Positions 25,791-32,853 of a stretch of 64,000 nucleotides of DNA are shown piece after piece; within the stretch, counting starts at the first letter, position 1, and each line of letters opens with the position of its first letter. The notes beneath the pieces were generated by a model. It was not told the DNA's origin. It saw only the letters and a list, made by a program, of their open reading frames with translations, and did not search any database. Made by a program: the position numbers and the translations under genes. The stretch lies in assembly GCF_004785955.1 (NCBI RefSeq), contig NZ_ML214300.1:823789-887788 (forward strand), in the 5' to 3' direction. The stretch comes from Halostella litorea (GTDB lineage Archaea > Halobacteriota > Halobacteria > Halobacteriales > Natronoarchaeaceae).

Positions 25791-27181
25791 TCCGACGCCG
25801 CGTCGGGCGGCGGGGACGCCGCCGGCAGGCGGACCGTGACGACGCTCCCCCGCGGGTCGTTGTCGGCGAAGGTCACCTCGCCGCCGCTCGACGTGACGGC
25901 CCAGTTAACCAGCCACAGCCCCAGCCCGCTCCCGTGTTCCAGTTGGGTGATCTCGTGTTCGCCGGTGAGCACCACGCGCTCGGCCGCCGGGATGCCCGGC
26001 CCGTCGTCGCTGACCGCGATGTGGATCCACGACCCGTCGCGCCGCGCGTCGACCCGGACCGACGGGACGTCGGTGTCGTTGTGCGCGACGGCGTTGTCGA
26101 CGAGGTTCTCGACGGCCAGTTCGAGCCCGTCGCCCGCCGCGACGACGAGCCCGTCGGGCACCGCGGTCGTCACGTCGGCGGCGCTCCGGTACGGCTCGAC
26201 CGCCCGGTCGACGAGGGGGCGGAGTTCGACGGGCCGGCGGCCGCCCCCGTCGACCGCCCGCTCGATGTCGCGTATCTTGGCCGTCAGCGACGCCACGTCG
26301 TCGGCGGTCCGCCGTATCGTCCGCGCGGCCCGTTCGACGAGTTGCGGCTCCGCGTCCGCGCCGAGCAGTTCCGCGTAGCCGTTGATCACGTTCACGTTGT
26401 TCCGCATGTTGTGCCTGAGCACCCGGTTCAGCACTTCGAGGCGGCGCTCGCGGGTCTTCCGCTCGGTGATGTCGGTGTATATCGCGAACCCCTCGTAGTT
26501 GCCCGTCGGGTCGTCCGGGGCGATCGGCACGGCGCGAAAGAGGAAATAGCGGATCCCGTCGGCGGTCTGTCGCCGCACCTCGCCCTGGATGCGCTCGTTC
26601 GATACGGCGCGGTCGTCGAGGCGCTTCGCGCTCTCGCGTTCGTCCGGGGGGACGATGAAGTCGTTGAGCGGCTCCCCCAGGAGCCGGTCGGCCTCGTAGC
26701 CGAACACCCGCTCGAACGCCTCGTTGACGTTCCGAACGACCGGCTCGCCGTCGACGAACTCGGTCCGGACGACGGGGTCGCCGACGTTCTCGAACAGCGC
26801 GGCGAGGCGGTCGCCGTCGCGTTCGTCGCTCGCCTGGGGCGGCCCGCCGGCCCGCCCGCCGGCGACGGCCCTGACCCGCTCCGCGAGCCGGTCCGCGGCC
26901 GTCGAGCGGTCGGCGCGTGTCGCGTCGGTCGCGGGTTCGCCGGCCCCGGTCGACGCGACCCGGATCACGGGGACGTCGGGGTAGGCGGCCCGGAGCGCCC
27001 CGTCCAGGTTCCGGTCGTCACCGTCGATGGTCGCCGGCTCGTAGACGATGCAGTCGTAGGACCCGGCGCGCTCGACCGCGTCCGGCGTGGCCGTGTCGAC
27101 GTCGATCCCGTCGCGGTCGAGCGCGGCGGCGCGGTCGCTGTCCCCCTCGACGACGTACAGGACCGCGACCGGCTTCGTCAT
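25787..27181 (-). CDS. PAS-domain sensor histidine kinase with receiver-like N-terminus
   Basis: 464 aa from the ATG at 27181. Residues 1-~110 resemble a degenerate receiver (VAVLYVVEGDSDRAAALDRD) with no confident phospho-acceptor Asp. A PAS/PAC domain follows (~130-255, FENVGDPVVRTEFVDGEPV). The dimerisation helix has the phospho-His in RVLRHNMRNNVNVINGYAEL, and the HATPase domain has NLVDNAVAHND and VSDDGPGIP. No transmembrane segment, so it is a cytoplasmic sensor. No dedicated response-regulator gene is adjacent, as is common for haloarchaeal kinases. The signal is unknown. Confidence 0.88.
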   Translation of the reverse strand: MTKPVAVLYVVEGDSDRAAALDRDGIDVDTATPDAVERAGSYDCIVYEPATIDGDDRNLDGALRAAYPDVPVIRVASTGAGEPATDATRADRSTAADRLAERVRAVAGGRAGGPPQASDERDGDRLAALFENVGDPVVRTEFVDGEPVVRNVNEAFERVFGYEADRLLGEPLNDFIVPPDERESAKRLDDRAVSNERIQGEVRRQTADGIRYFLFRAVPIAPDDPTGNYEGFAIYTDITERKTRERRLEVLNRVLRHNMRNNVNVINGYAELLGADAEPQLVERAARTIRRTADDVASLTAKIRDIERAVDGGGRRPVELRPLVDRAVEPYRSAADVTTAVPDGLVVAAGDGLELAVENLVDNAVAHNDTDVPSVRVDARRDGSWIHIAVSDDGPGIPAAERVVLTGEHEITQLEHGSGLGLWLVNWAVTSSGGEVTFADNDPRGSVVTVRLPAASPPPDAASD

Positions 27182-27252
27182 CGTACGACTGCCGCAACGC
27201 ACCTCCGGTACATAAACGGGTCGGCGAGTCGCAAAACTGGCTGCGGGCCGCG

Positions 27253-27996
27253 TCAGTCGAACTCGGCGGAGTTGTCCCGGGGCTCGTACCCCAGCACGTC
27301 CCGGGCGTGCTCGATGGAGTAGTACTTGCGGTCGTTGTCGGAGATGCCGTACACGATCTCGTAGCCGTAGTCGGCCCGGATGGCGCGGTCGAACAGGTGG
27401 GCGCAGTCGCGGTAGGAGAGCCACATCGCCTGGCCGCGCTCGTAGTCGATTGGGGGGTGGTCCTCGGTCAGGTTGCCGATGCGGACACAGCAGACCGAGA
27501 GGTCGTGGTGGTCGTGGTAGTACCGGCCGAGCGTCTCGCCGGCCGCCTTCGAGACGCCGTAGAGGTTGCTCGGGCGGGGGAGTTCGGTCCCATCGAGCAA
27601 CACGTCGCCCTGGGGCCGGTACATCTCGGGCGTGCGGTCGTCGGTCTCGTAGGCCCCGACGGCGTGGTTCGAGGAGGCGAAGACGACGCGGTCGACGCCG
27701 GCGTCGACGGCCGCCTCGTACACGATCTTGGTCCCGTCGATGTTGTTCGTCAGCACGCTGTCCCAGGGGGCCTCCGGCCGGGGGTCGCCCGCGAGGTGGA
27801 TGACCACGCTGACGCCCTCCATCGCCTCCCGGACCGCCTCCTCGTCGGTCACGTCGGCGACGACGAACTCGCCGGGCGGGTCGCCGGTCGGCGGGTCCCG
27901 GTCGAGGAGCCGCCACTCGTACTCGTCGGCCAGTCCCCCCAAGATCGCCTGCCCGACACGGCCCGCCGCGCCCGTGAGCAAGACAGGGTCGTCCAT
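27253..27996 (-). CDS. azf: NAD-dependent extended SDR, probable archaeal glucose-6-phosphate dehydrogenase
   Basis: 247 aa Rossmann-fold enzyme with nucleotide motif LLTGAAGRVGQAI, adenine-ring Asp in VVADVTD, and catalytic YGVSKAAGE (Tyr-x3-Lys). Haloferax volcanii Azf, the NAD-dependent glucose-6-phosphate dehydrogenase of the oxidative pentose phosphate pathway, is of this extended-SDR type and similar length. It lies within about ten genes of rpa2, histone and hdaI, as here. A uronate or UDP-sugar epimerase/dehydrogenase is the alternative. The TATA-like AATAAGTAAC 25-34 nt upstream implies a leaderless mRNA. Assignment rests on similarity recalled from memory and on synteny. Confidence 0.68.
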   Translation of the reverse strand: MDDPVLLTGAAGRVGQAILGGLADEYEWRLLDRDPPTGDPPGEFVVADVTDEEAVREAMEGVSVVIHLAGDPRPEAPWDSVLTNNIDGTKIVYEAAVDAGVDRVVFASSNHAVGAYETDDRTPEMYRPQGDVLLDGTELPRPSNLYGVSKAAGETLGRYYHDHHDLSVCCVRIGNLTEDHPPIDYERGQAMWLSYRDCAHLFDRAIRADYGYEIVYGISDNDRKYYSIEHARDVLGYEPRDNSAEFD

Positions 27997-28118
27997 TCGT
28001 CTGTTGCCAGAGCGTACCGGAATAAGTAACGTGCGATCCCGTCCGTGCGCCCGGGCGCTCCGCCGCCCGCCGGACCGCGACCCGAACGCACTTGCCCGCC
28101 GCCCCCCTCTCGCCGCCC

Positions 28119-28466
28119 ATGGACCCCACGGACCGCGAGGCGGCCTGCTTCGAGGCCGGGATCAAGTTCGGGACGCTGTACCACCAGTTCGCCGGCACGC
28201 CCGTCAGCCCCGACAGCGCCGCCAGCCTGGAGCGCGCGATGGCGGAGGCGATCGAGAACCAGCCGTTCTGCGAGTCCGTCACGGTCGACGTGCTGGAGGA
28301 CGTCCTCGCGGACGAACTCGCCGAGCAGTCGGCCGACTACGCCGAACTCACGGGCCGGTTCGTGGAGGTCGAGATGCGGATCGAGTACGAGGGGACGACC
28401 GTCCGGACGCGCATGGCGATGGACGGCGACTACCCGCTGATGGAAGTCGTCGACGTGGCGGACTGA
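28119..28466 (+). CDS. mptD: Archaeal dihydroneopterin aldolase
   Basis: 115 aa from the ATG at 28119. The signature CFEAGIKFGTLYHQFAGTPVS (residues ~9-29) and the C-terminal GDYPLMEVV are characteristic of the DUF372/MptD family. Methanocaldococcus MptD converts dihydroneopterin to 6-hydroxymethyl-dihydropterin in tetrahydromethanopterin synthesis. Haloarchaea use it for a folate-type pterin. It is divergent from azf. The next plus-strand gene starts 93 nt downstream with its own promoter, so it is probably monocistronic. Confidence 0.87.
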   Translation: MDPTDREAACFEAGIKFGTLYHQFAGTPVSPDSAASLERAMAEAIENQPFCESVTVDVLEDVLADELAEQSADYAELTGRFVEVEMRIEYEGTTVRTRMAMDGDYPLMEVVDVAD

Positions 28467-28526
28467 CCCGGCTCGACGGCCGTCACGGACGCTCCCTCGC
28501 CGAGTTTCACTTCCGCTTTCGGGCAA

Positions 28527-28536
28527 CCTTTTAAAG
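28527..28536 (+). promoter_or_regulatory. TATA box of DUF5790-like gene
   Basis: CCTTTTAAAG, centred about 28 nt before the ATG at 28560, is a clear archaeal TATA box in GC-rich DNA. The spacing implies a leaderless transcript and fixes the start at 28560 rather than the in-frame ATG at 28545. Confidence 0.65.
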
Positions 28537-28559
28537 CCGCCCGCGTGAAACGTCACCAC

Positions 28560-28979
28560 ATGAGTCAGTCCACCCTGGACGACGACGAGCTGTTCGGCGA
28601 GGCGGCCTCGGAGATGCGGTCGGACGTGGAGGAGTCGCTCGCCGCCGCGCGGGCGGAACTCCCCGAGAGCGACGCCGTCTGGGAGACCGACGCCGACAAC
28701 GTGCTCGGCGTGCTCAACGGCCTGCGGTCCGCGCTCGACGTCGGCGAGGCCGAGGACCACCTCCGCGACGCCAAGAAGTGGTTCACGATGGGCCAGCGCG
28801 CCGACGCGTTCGACGACGCCGACGACCTGGAGGCGGCCATCGCGGACCTGGAGGAACTGATCGCCGACGTCGAGGACGCCGCCGAGCAGGTGGGCGACCT
28901 CACCGCGACGGTGCCCGAGATCCGGAGCGCGCTCGACGACGCCGCGGCCGACGAGGGAGACGAGGAGGACGAGGAGTAA
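28560..28979 (+). CDS. Acidic helical protein (DUF5790-like)
   Basis: 139 aa, strongly acidic, predicted almost entirely helical, ending in an Asp/Glu run. It begins MSQSTLDDDELFGEAASEMR and has a conserved-looking central segment HLRDAKKWFTMGQRADAFDD. I recall haloarchaeal proteins of this kind as DUF5790; the function is unknown. It has its own promoter. Its TAA abuts the TAG of the convergent arfB-like gene with no spacer. Confidence 0.78.
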   Translation: MSQSTLDDDELFGEAASEMRSDVEESLAAARAELPESDAVWETDADNVLGVLNGLRSALDVGEAEDHLRDAKKWFTMGQRADAFDDADDLEAAIADLEELIADVEDAAEQVGDLTATVPEIRSALDDAAADEGDEEDEE

Positions 28980-29717
28980 CTAGCGGTCCGGCGGCCGGTT
29001 CACGTCCCGCGCCTCGACCGCCGAGAGCAGGTCGGCCAGCGATTCGGCCGCCAGTTCCAGCAGTTCCTCGCCGCGCTCGGCGTCGCCCTCAGCGGGGTCG
29101 CCGACGACGCCGTTCTCGGTGAACTCCGCGGAGTCGTGGGCGAGGTTGGTCCCGCTCACCCACTCCCCCCAGCCGTCGCTGGCCCCCTCGCGCGCCTCGT
29201 CGATGCGGTCCTCGCGGACCAGTTCCGGGCGGAGGTGCCGGACGAGCGCCGTCTCCAGCGGCCCGCCGTGGCCCATGTCGGCCCCGTGGTCGCCGACCGC
29301 GTCGAACCAGGTGAAGGGGACGGCGTAGGCGTCGTCCTCGCGCGTGATCCGGCCGGCGACCTCCCGGAGCGCGCCGACGTTGCCGCCGTGGCCGTTGACC
29401 AGCACGACCCGGTCCCAGCCGTGGTGGGTGAGGCTGGCGACGGTCTCCCGGACGTAGTCGCGGAACGTGTCCTCGCTCACCCACAGCGTGCCCGGGAACT
29501 GGCGGTGCTCCGCGGCGACGCCGACGGAAACCGGCGGCGCGACGACCACCTCGCCGTCGTAGGCGTCGACGCCGGCCGCCGCGACCGCCTCGGCGGTTAT
29601 CGCGTCGGTCCCCAGCGGCGCGTGCGGGCCGTGTTGCTCGGTGCTGCCGACGGGCACCACGGCGAGGTCCGTCCCGGCGGCCGCGGCGTCCGTCCACGTC
29701 GCGTCGGTCAGGTGCAC
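28980..29717 (-). CDS. arfB: Creatininase-family amidohydrolase, probable ArfB formamide hydrolase
   Basis: 245 aa from a GTG start at 29717. This start is chosen because CCTATAAGC lies 28 nt upstream. Metal-binding motifs of the creatininase family are VPVGSTEQHGPHAPLGTD, VLVNGHGGNVGAL and a Glu in HGGPLETALVRH. The archaeal branch includes ArfB, which removes formate from the GTP-cyclohydrolase III product on the route to F420 and riboflavin. A general creatininase-type amidase cannot be excluded. The nearby mptD also handles a GTP-derived pterin, though by a separate pathway. Confidence 0.78.
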   Translation of the reverse strand: MHLTDATWTDAAAAGTDLAVVPVGSTEQHGPHAPLGTDAITAEAVAAAGVDAYDGEVVVAPPVSVGVAAEHRQFPGTLWVSEDTFRDYVRETVASLTHHGWDRVVLVNGHGGNVGALREVAGRITREDDAYAVPFTWFDAVGDHGADMGHGGPLETALVRHLRPELVREDRIDEAREGASDGWGEWVSGTNLAHDSAEFTENGVVGDPAEGDAERGEELLELAAESLADLLSAVEARDVNRPPDR

Positions 29718-29740
29718 GCCCGGAGACTGCACCTCGGCGG

Positions 29741-29749
29741 GCTTATAGG
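29741..29749 (-). promoter_or_regulatory. TATA box deciding the GTG start of the arfB-like gene
   Basis: On the minus strand CCTATAAGC is centred 28 nt before the GTG at 29717. This is standard spacing for a leaderless haloarchaeal mRNA and makes the longer upstream reading frame unlikely. Confidence 0.6.
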
Positions 29750-29804
29750 TGGGGCAAACGGTTTTCCCGCCGCTCGATGTCCCTTCGTCTGGGGGGACTA
29801 CAGC

Positions 29805-30149
29805 ATGACAGACGACGACAGAGAGATGGGCGTCGACTTCGGCGACCTGGAGGAGAAACTGGGGAACCACGACTACCCCGCGGACACCGAGGAACTGCTC
29901 GACGCGTACGGCGACGAGACGCTCACCTTCTCGGAGGGCGAGGCGACGTTCCGCGAACTGGTCGAGCCGATGGGCGACCAGGAGTTCGAGAGCGAGGACG
30001 ACGTCCGGCAGGCGGTTTTCACGATGGTCGGGGACGAGGCCATCGGGCGCAAGAACTACAGCGACCGGACCCCGCCCGCGCCGGGCGAGGACCGGCAGGA
30101 GGAGGGCGCGCCCGGCGAGGACATCTCGGAGGACCAGGAGTCCTTTTGA
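29805..30149 (+). CDS. Small acidic protein (DUF5789-like)
   Basis: 114 aa from the ATG at 29805. It begins MTDDDREMGVDFGDLEEKLG and contains DYPADTEELLDAYGDETL and DDVRQAVFTMVGDEAIGRKN. This pattern I recall as the haloarchaeal DUF5789 family, with homology to DUF2795-type small domains. The C-terminus is a disordered acidic tail. Soluble; function unknown. It is divergent from the arfB-like gene, with 87 nt between the starts. Confidence 0.8.
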   Translation: MTDDDREMGVDFGDLEEKLGNHDYPADTEELLDAYGDETLTFSEGEATFRELVEPMGDQEFESEDDVRQAVFTMVGDEAIGRKNYSDRTPPAPGEDRQEEGAPGEDISEDQESF

Positions 30150-30169
30150 CCGCGGGCCGGGCCGCGCCG

Positions 30170-30227
30170 TAACCGACGGTTACCGCCGTCGTAAGCCGTC
30201 GTTACCGCGGGTAGCGGGTGGTTTATG
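30170..30227 (+). promoter_or_regulatory. Operator-like repeats and TATA element before otsA
   Basis: The region holds a perfect 13-bp palindrome, TAACCGACGGTTA (30170-30182). It also holds two direct copies of GTTACCGC (30179-30186 and 30201-30208) spaced 22 bp, or two helical turns. They are followed by a TATA-like GGTTTATGAA near 30218. The whole 270-bp gap between the DUF5789-like gene and otsA contains no convincing gene. A second TATA-like GGCTTATCC lies near 30263. The layout suggests a regulated promoter with a long leader (about 170 nt) for the trehalose genes. Confidence 0.45.
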
Positions 30228-30419
30228 AAGCATCACGTCCTGAATAGAACTGAACAGTGACGGTGGCTTATCCGGTCGCTGCGGGAAGCCAGGGGCACAC
30301 GCACATGGCACGCGAGAGTCCAAGACGGCTCCCGGACTGTACCGACCGGCAGACCGACCGCGACGCCGGACCCGGCGACTGCCCCGTCGGGTCCACCGGC
30401 CGCCGCGCCGCCCCCGGAG

Positions 30420-31967
30420 GTGGTCGCCGTGGCCGACGGTAGCGCCGCGGAGGACGGGAACGTCGCCGACGCCGTACGGGCAGTCGAGTCGCTCGACGGC
30501 GCGCCGATCGTCGTCTCGAACCGCGAGCCCTACAGCCACGGCTACGACGACGACGACGGCGGGATAACCGTCGACCGCCCCGCCGGCGGCCTGACCGCCG
30601 CTCTGGACCCCGTGATGCAGACGGTCGAGGGGTCGTGGGTGGCGTGGGGCGACGGCGAGGCCGACCGCGAGGCGAGCGACGACGGCGTCGTCAGCGTGCC
30701 GCCCGACGACCCGTCGTACGACCTCCACCGGGTGTGGCTGACCGACGAGCAACTCGACGGCTACTACCGCGGGATCAGCAACCGGACGCTGTGGCCGCTC
30801 TGTCACTCCGACACCGCCCGCGTTCACTTCTCGACCGACGACTGGGAGCGGTACCGGACGGTCAACTGCGAGTTCGCGTCGGCGGTGACGGCCGCCGCCG
30901 ACGGCACCGCCCCGGTGGTCTGGTTCCAGGACTACCACCTCGCGCTCGCCCCGCGGGTCCTCCGGGAGCGCCTGCTCCCGGACGCGTTCGCGATGCACTT
31001 CTGGCACCTGCCGTGGCCCTCGTGGGACGTGTTCCGCGTCTGCCCACGGGCGGTGGCGGTGCTGGACGGCCTGCTCGCCAACGACCTGCTTGGGTTCCAC
31101 ACGCCCGACTACTGCCGCCAGTTCCTCGACTGCGCGGAGCGGGCGCTGGACGCGGCGGTCGACCGGGAGAACGGCATCGTCCGCTACCGCGGCGGGTCGA
31201 CGACGGTCCGGCCGTTCCGGCTGGGGATCGACGCCGACGCGATACGGGACCGCGCCGAAACGCCGGCGGCCGCCGACTTCTGGGACGAGTTCCGGGCCGA
31301 CCACGGCATCGGGGAGCACACGCAGGTCGCGCTCGGCGTCGACCGGCTGGACTACACCAAGGGGATCGAACGCCGGTTCGACGCCTTAGAGCGGCTCTGG
31401 GAGCGCTCGCCGGAGTGGCGCGGCCGCCTGACGTTCGTCCAGAAGGGGGCGAAAAGCCGGAGCTCGATCCCGGCGTACAGCCGGCTGCAGGGCCGCATCA
31501 CGGAGCGTATCGAGGCGATCAACGAGCGCTTCGGCACCGAGGACTGGCAGCCGGTCGTCTTCACGACCGCGATGCTCTCCGAGGACGACCTCGCGGGGCT
31601 GTACCGCGGCGCGGACCTGATGCTCATCACGCCGGTGCGGGACGGGATGAACCTCGTCGCCAAGGAGTACGTCGCGTCGCAGGTCGACGACCCCGGCGTG
31701 CTCGTCCTGAGCGAGTTCGCCGGCGCGGCCGAGGAGCTGGACGAGGGCGCGATGATCGTCAACCCCTACGACGTCGACGCGGTCGCCGACGCCGTCGCCC
31801 GCGGCCTCCGGCTGCCGGACGCGGAGCGGGCACACCGCGCGGCGACGCTCGACGAGCGCGTCCACGAGAACGACGTGTTCGCCTGGATCACGCGCCAGTT
31901 CCGGACGGCCCGCGCCGTACAGCAGGGCAAACGGTACACGGCCACCCGCGGCCGCCAGTCGCAGTGA
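30420..31967 (+). CDS. otsA: Trehalose-6-phosphate synthase (GT20)
   Basis: 515 aa from a GTG at 30420. GT20 motifs: IVVSNREPYSHGY near the N-terminus, VWFQDYHLALAPRVLRERL, FHTPDYCRQFLDC, DRLDYTKGIERR and the nucleotide-sugar-binding DGMNLVAKEYVASQ. It joins a nucleotide-activated glucose to glucose-6-phosphate to give trehalose-6-phosphate, which the next gene product would dephosphorylate. Trehalose is a compatible solute, and some haloarchaea sulfate it. The start is uncertain because the leader is long; a second GTG lies at 30429. Confidence 0.9.
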   Translation: MVAVADGSAAEDGNVADAVRAVESLDGAPIVVSNREPYSHGYDDDDGGITVDRPAGGLTAALDPVMQTVEGSWVAWGDGEADREASDDGVVSVPPDDPSYDLHRVWLTDEQLDGYYRGISNRTLWPLCHSDTARVHFSTDDWERYRTVNCEFASAVTAAADGTAPVVWFQDYHLALAPRVLRERLLPDAFAMHFWHLPWPSWDVFRVCPRAVAVLDGLLANDLLGFHTPDYCRQFLDCAERALDAAVDRENGIVRYRGGSTTVRPFRLGIDADAIRDRAETPAAADFWDEFRADHGIGEHTQVALGVDRLDYTKGIERRFDALERLWERSPEWRGRLTFVQKGAKSRSSIPAYSRLQGRITERIEAINERFGTEDWQPVVFTTAMLSEDDLAGLYRGADLMLITPVRDGMNLVAKEYVASQVDDPGVLVLSEFAGAAEELDEGAMIVNPYDVDAVADAVARGLRLPDAERAHRAATLDERVHENDVFAWITRQFRTARAVQQGKRYTATRGRQSQ

Positions 31968-32812
31968 CGGGGAGCGATCACGCCGACGACGACCGCGAGG
32001 ACGCGGCGGGGGAGCCGCCGCGGAGCGACCCCGCCGACGTGGCCGCCGAGATAGCCGACCGCGCTGCCGAGCGCGGCGGCCTCGCGCTGTTCTCGGACTT
32101 CGACGGCACCCTCGCGCCCATCGTCGAGCGGCCCGACGAGGCCGCGATGGCCGACGGGATGGCCGACCTGCTCCAGACGTTCCGGGACGCGCCCGCGGTC
32201 ACGACCGCCGTCGTCAGCGGCCGGGCGCTGGCCGACCTGCGCGAGCGCGTCGGCGTCGACGGCCTCGCGTACGCCGGCAACCACGGCCTCGAACTGGACG
32301 CCGACGGCGAGACGACCGTCCACCCCGCCGCGGCGGACGCCCGCGACGCGCTGAGCGAGGTGTGCCGGCGGCTCCGCCGGGAAATCGACGCGCAGGGCGT
32401 CGTCGTCGAGGACAAGGGGGCGACGGCGACGGTCCACTACCGGATGGCCGACGAGGGCGCGGTGCCGCGGGTCCGCGAGCGCGTGCGGGCCGCGGCCGAG
32501 GACGCGTCGCTGGAGCTCACGAGCGGGAAGGCGGTGCTGGAGCTCCGCCCGCGGACGGACTGGGACAAGGGCCGGGCCGTCGAGTGGCTGCTCGACCGCC
32601 GCGTGCCCGACGGCGAGCGGCCGACCGCCGTCTACGTCGGCGACGACACGACCGACGAGGCCGCGTTCCGGGCGCTCCCGGAGGGCGGCGTCGGCGTGAA
32701 GGTCGGCGACGGCGAGACTGCCGCCGACTACCGGGTCGCGGACGTGCCGGCAGTCCGGACGCTGCTGGCGGACGTCGCGGCGTCGGTAGGTGGAGACGGC
32801 GCGCCGGAGTAG
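31964..32812 (+). CDS. otsB: Trehalose-6-phosphate phosphatase
   Basis: 282 aa from a GTG at 31964 that overlaps the otsA TGA (GTGA), so the pair is translationally coupled. HAD-type active site LFSDFDGTLAPI with the nucleophile and acid/base aspartates; TTAVVSGRALADL, GNHGLELD and the metal-binding GDDTTDEAAFRAL follow. It releases phosphate from trehalose-6-phosphate. The first 35 residues are a disordered acidic extension. Nothing suggests inactivation. Confidence 0.9.
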   Translation: MTGSDHADDDREDAAGEPPRSDPADVAAEIADRAAERGGLALFSDFDGTLAPIVERPDEAAMADGMADLLQTFRDAPAVTTAVVSGRALADLRERVGVDGLAYAGNHGLELDADGETTVHPAAADARDALSEVCRRLRREIDAQGVVVEDKGATATVHYRMADEGAVPRVRERVRAAAEDASLELTSGKAVLELRPRTDWDKGRAVEWLLDRRVPDGERPTAVYVGDDTTDEAAFRALPEGGVGVKVGDGETAADYRVADVPAVRTLLADVAASVGGDGAPE

Positions 32813-32853
32813 CGGGTCCCGCCGACGCCGGGGGCGGACGGCCGCGTCGCGGC

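Noticed and set aside
25787-28282. One 831-residue protein spanning the sensor kinase and the azf region.
   Set aside because: The frame upstream of 27181 is a shadow of the azf gene. The kinase itself starts cleanly at MTKPVAVLYV with a receiver-like fold.
30257-30442. A 61-codon GTG-started gene between the DUF5789-like gene and otsA.
   Set aside because: The product is Arg-rich and unlike the acidic proteome, without any motif. It overlaps the otsA start, so it is kept only as a possible leader frame.
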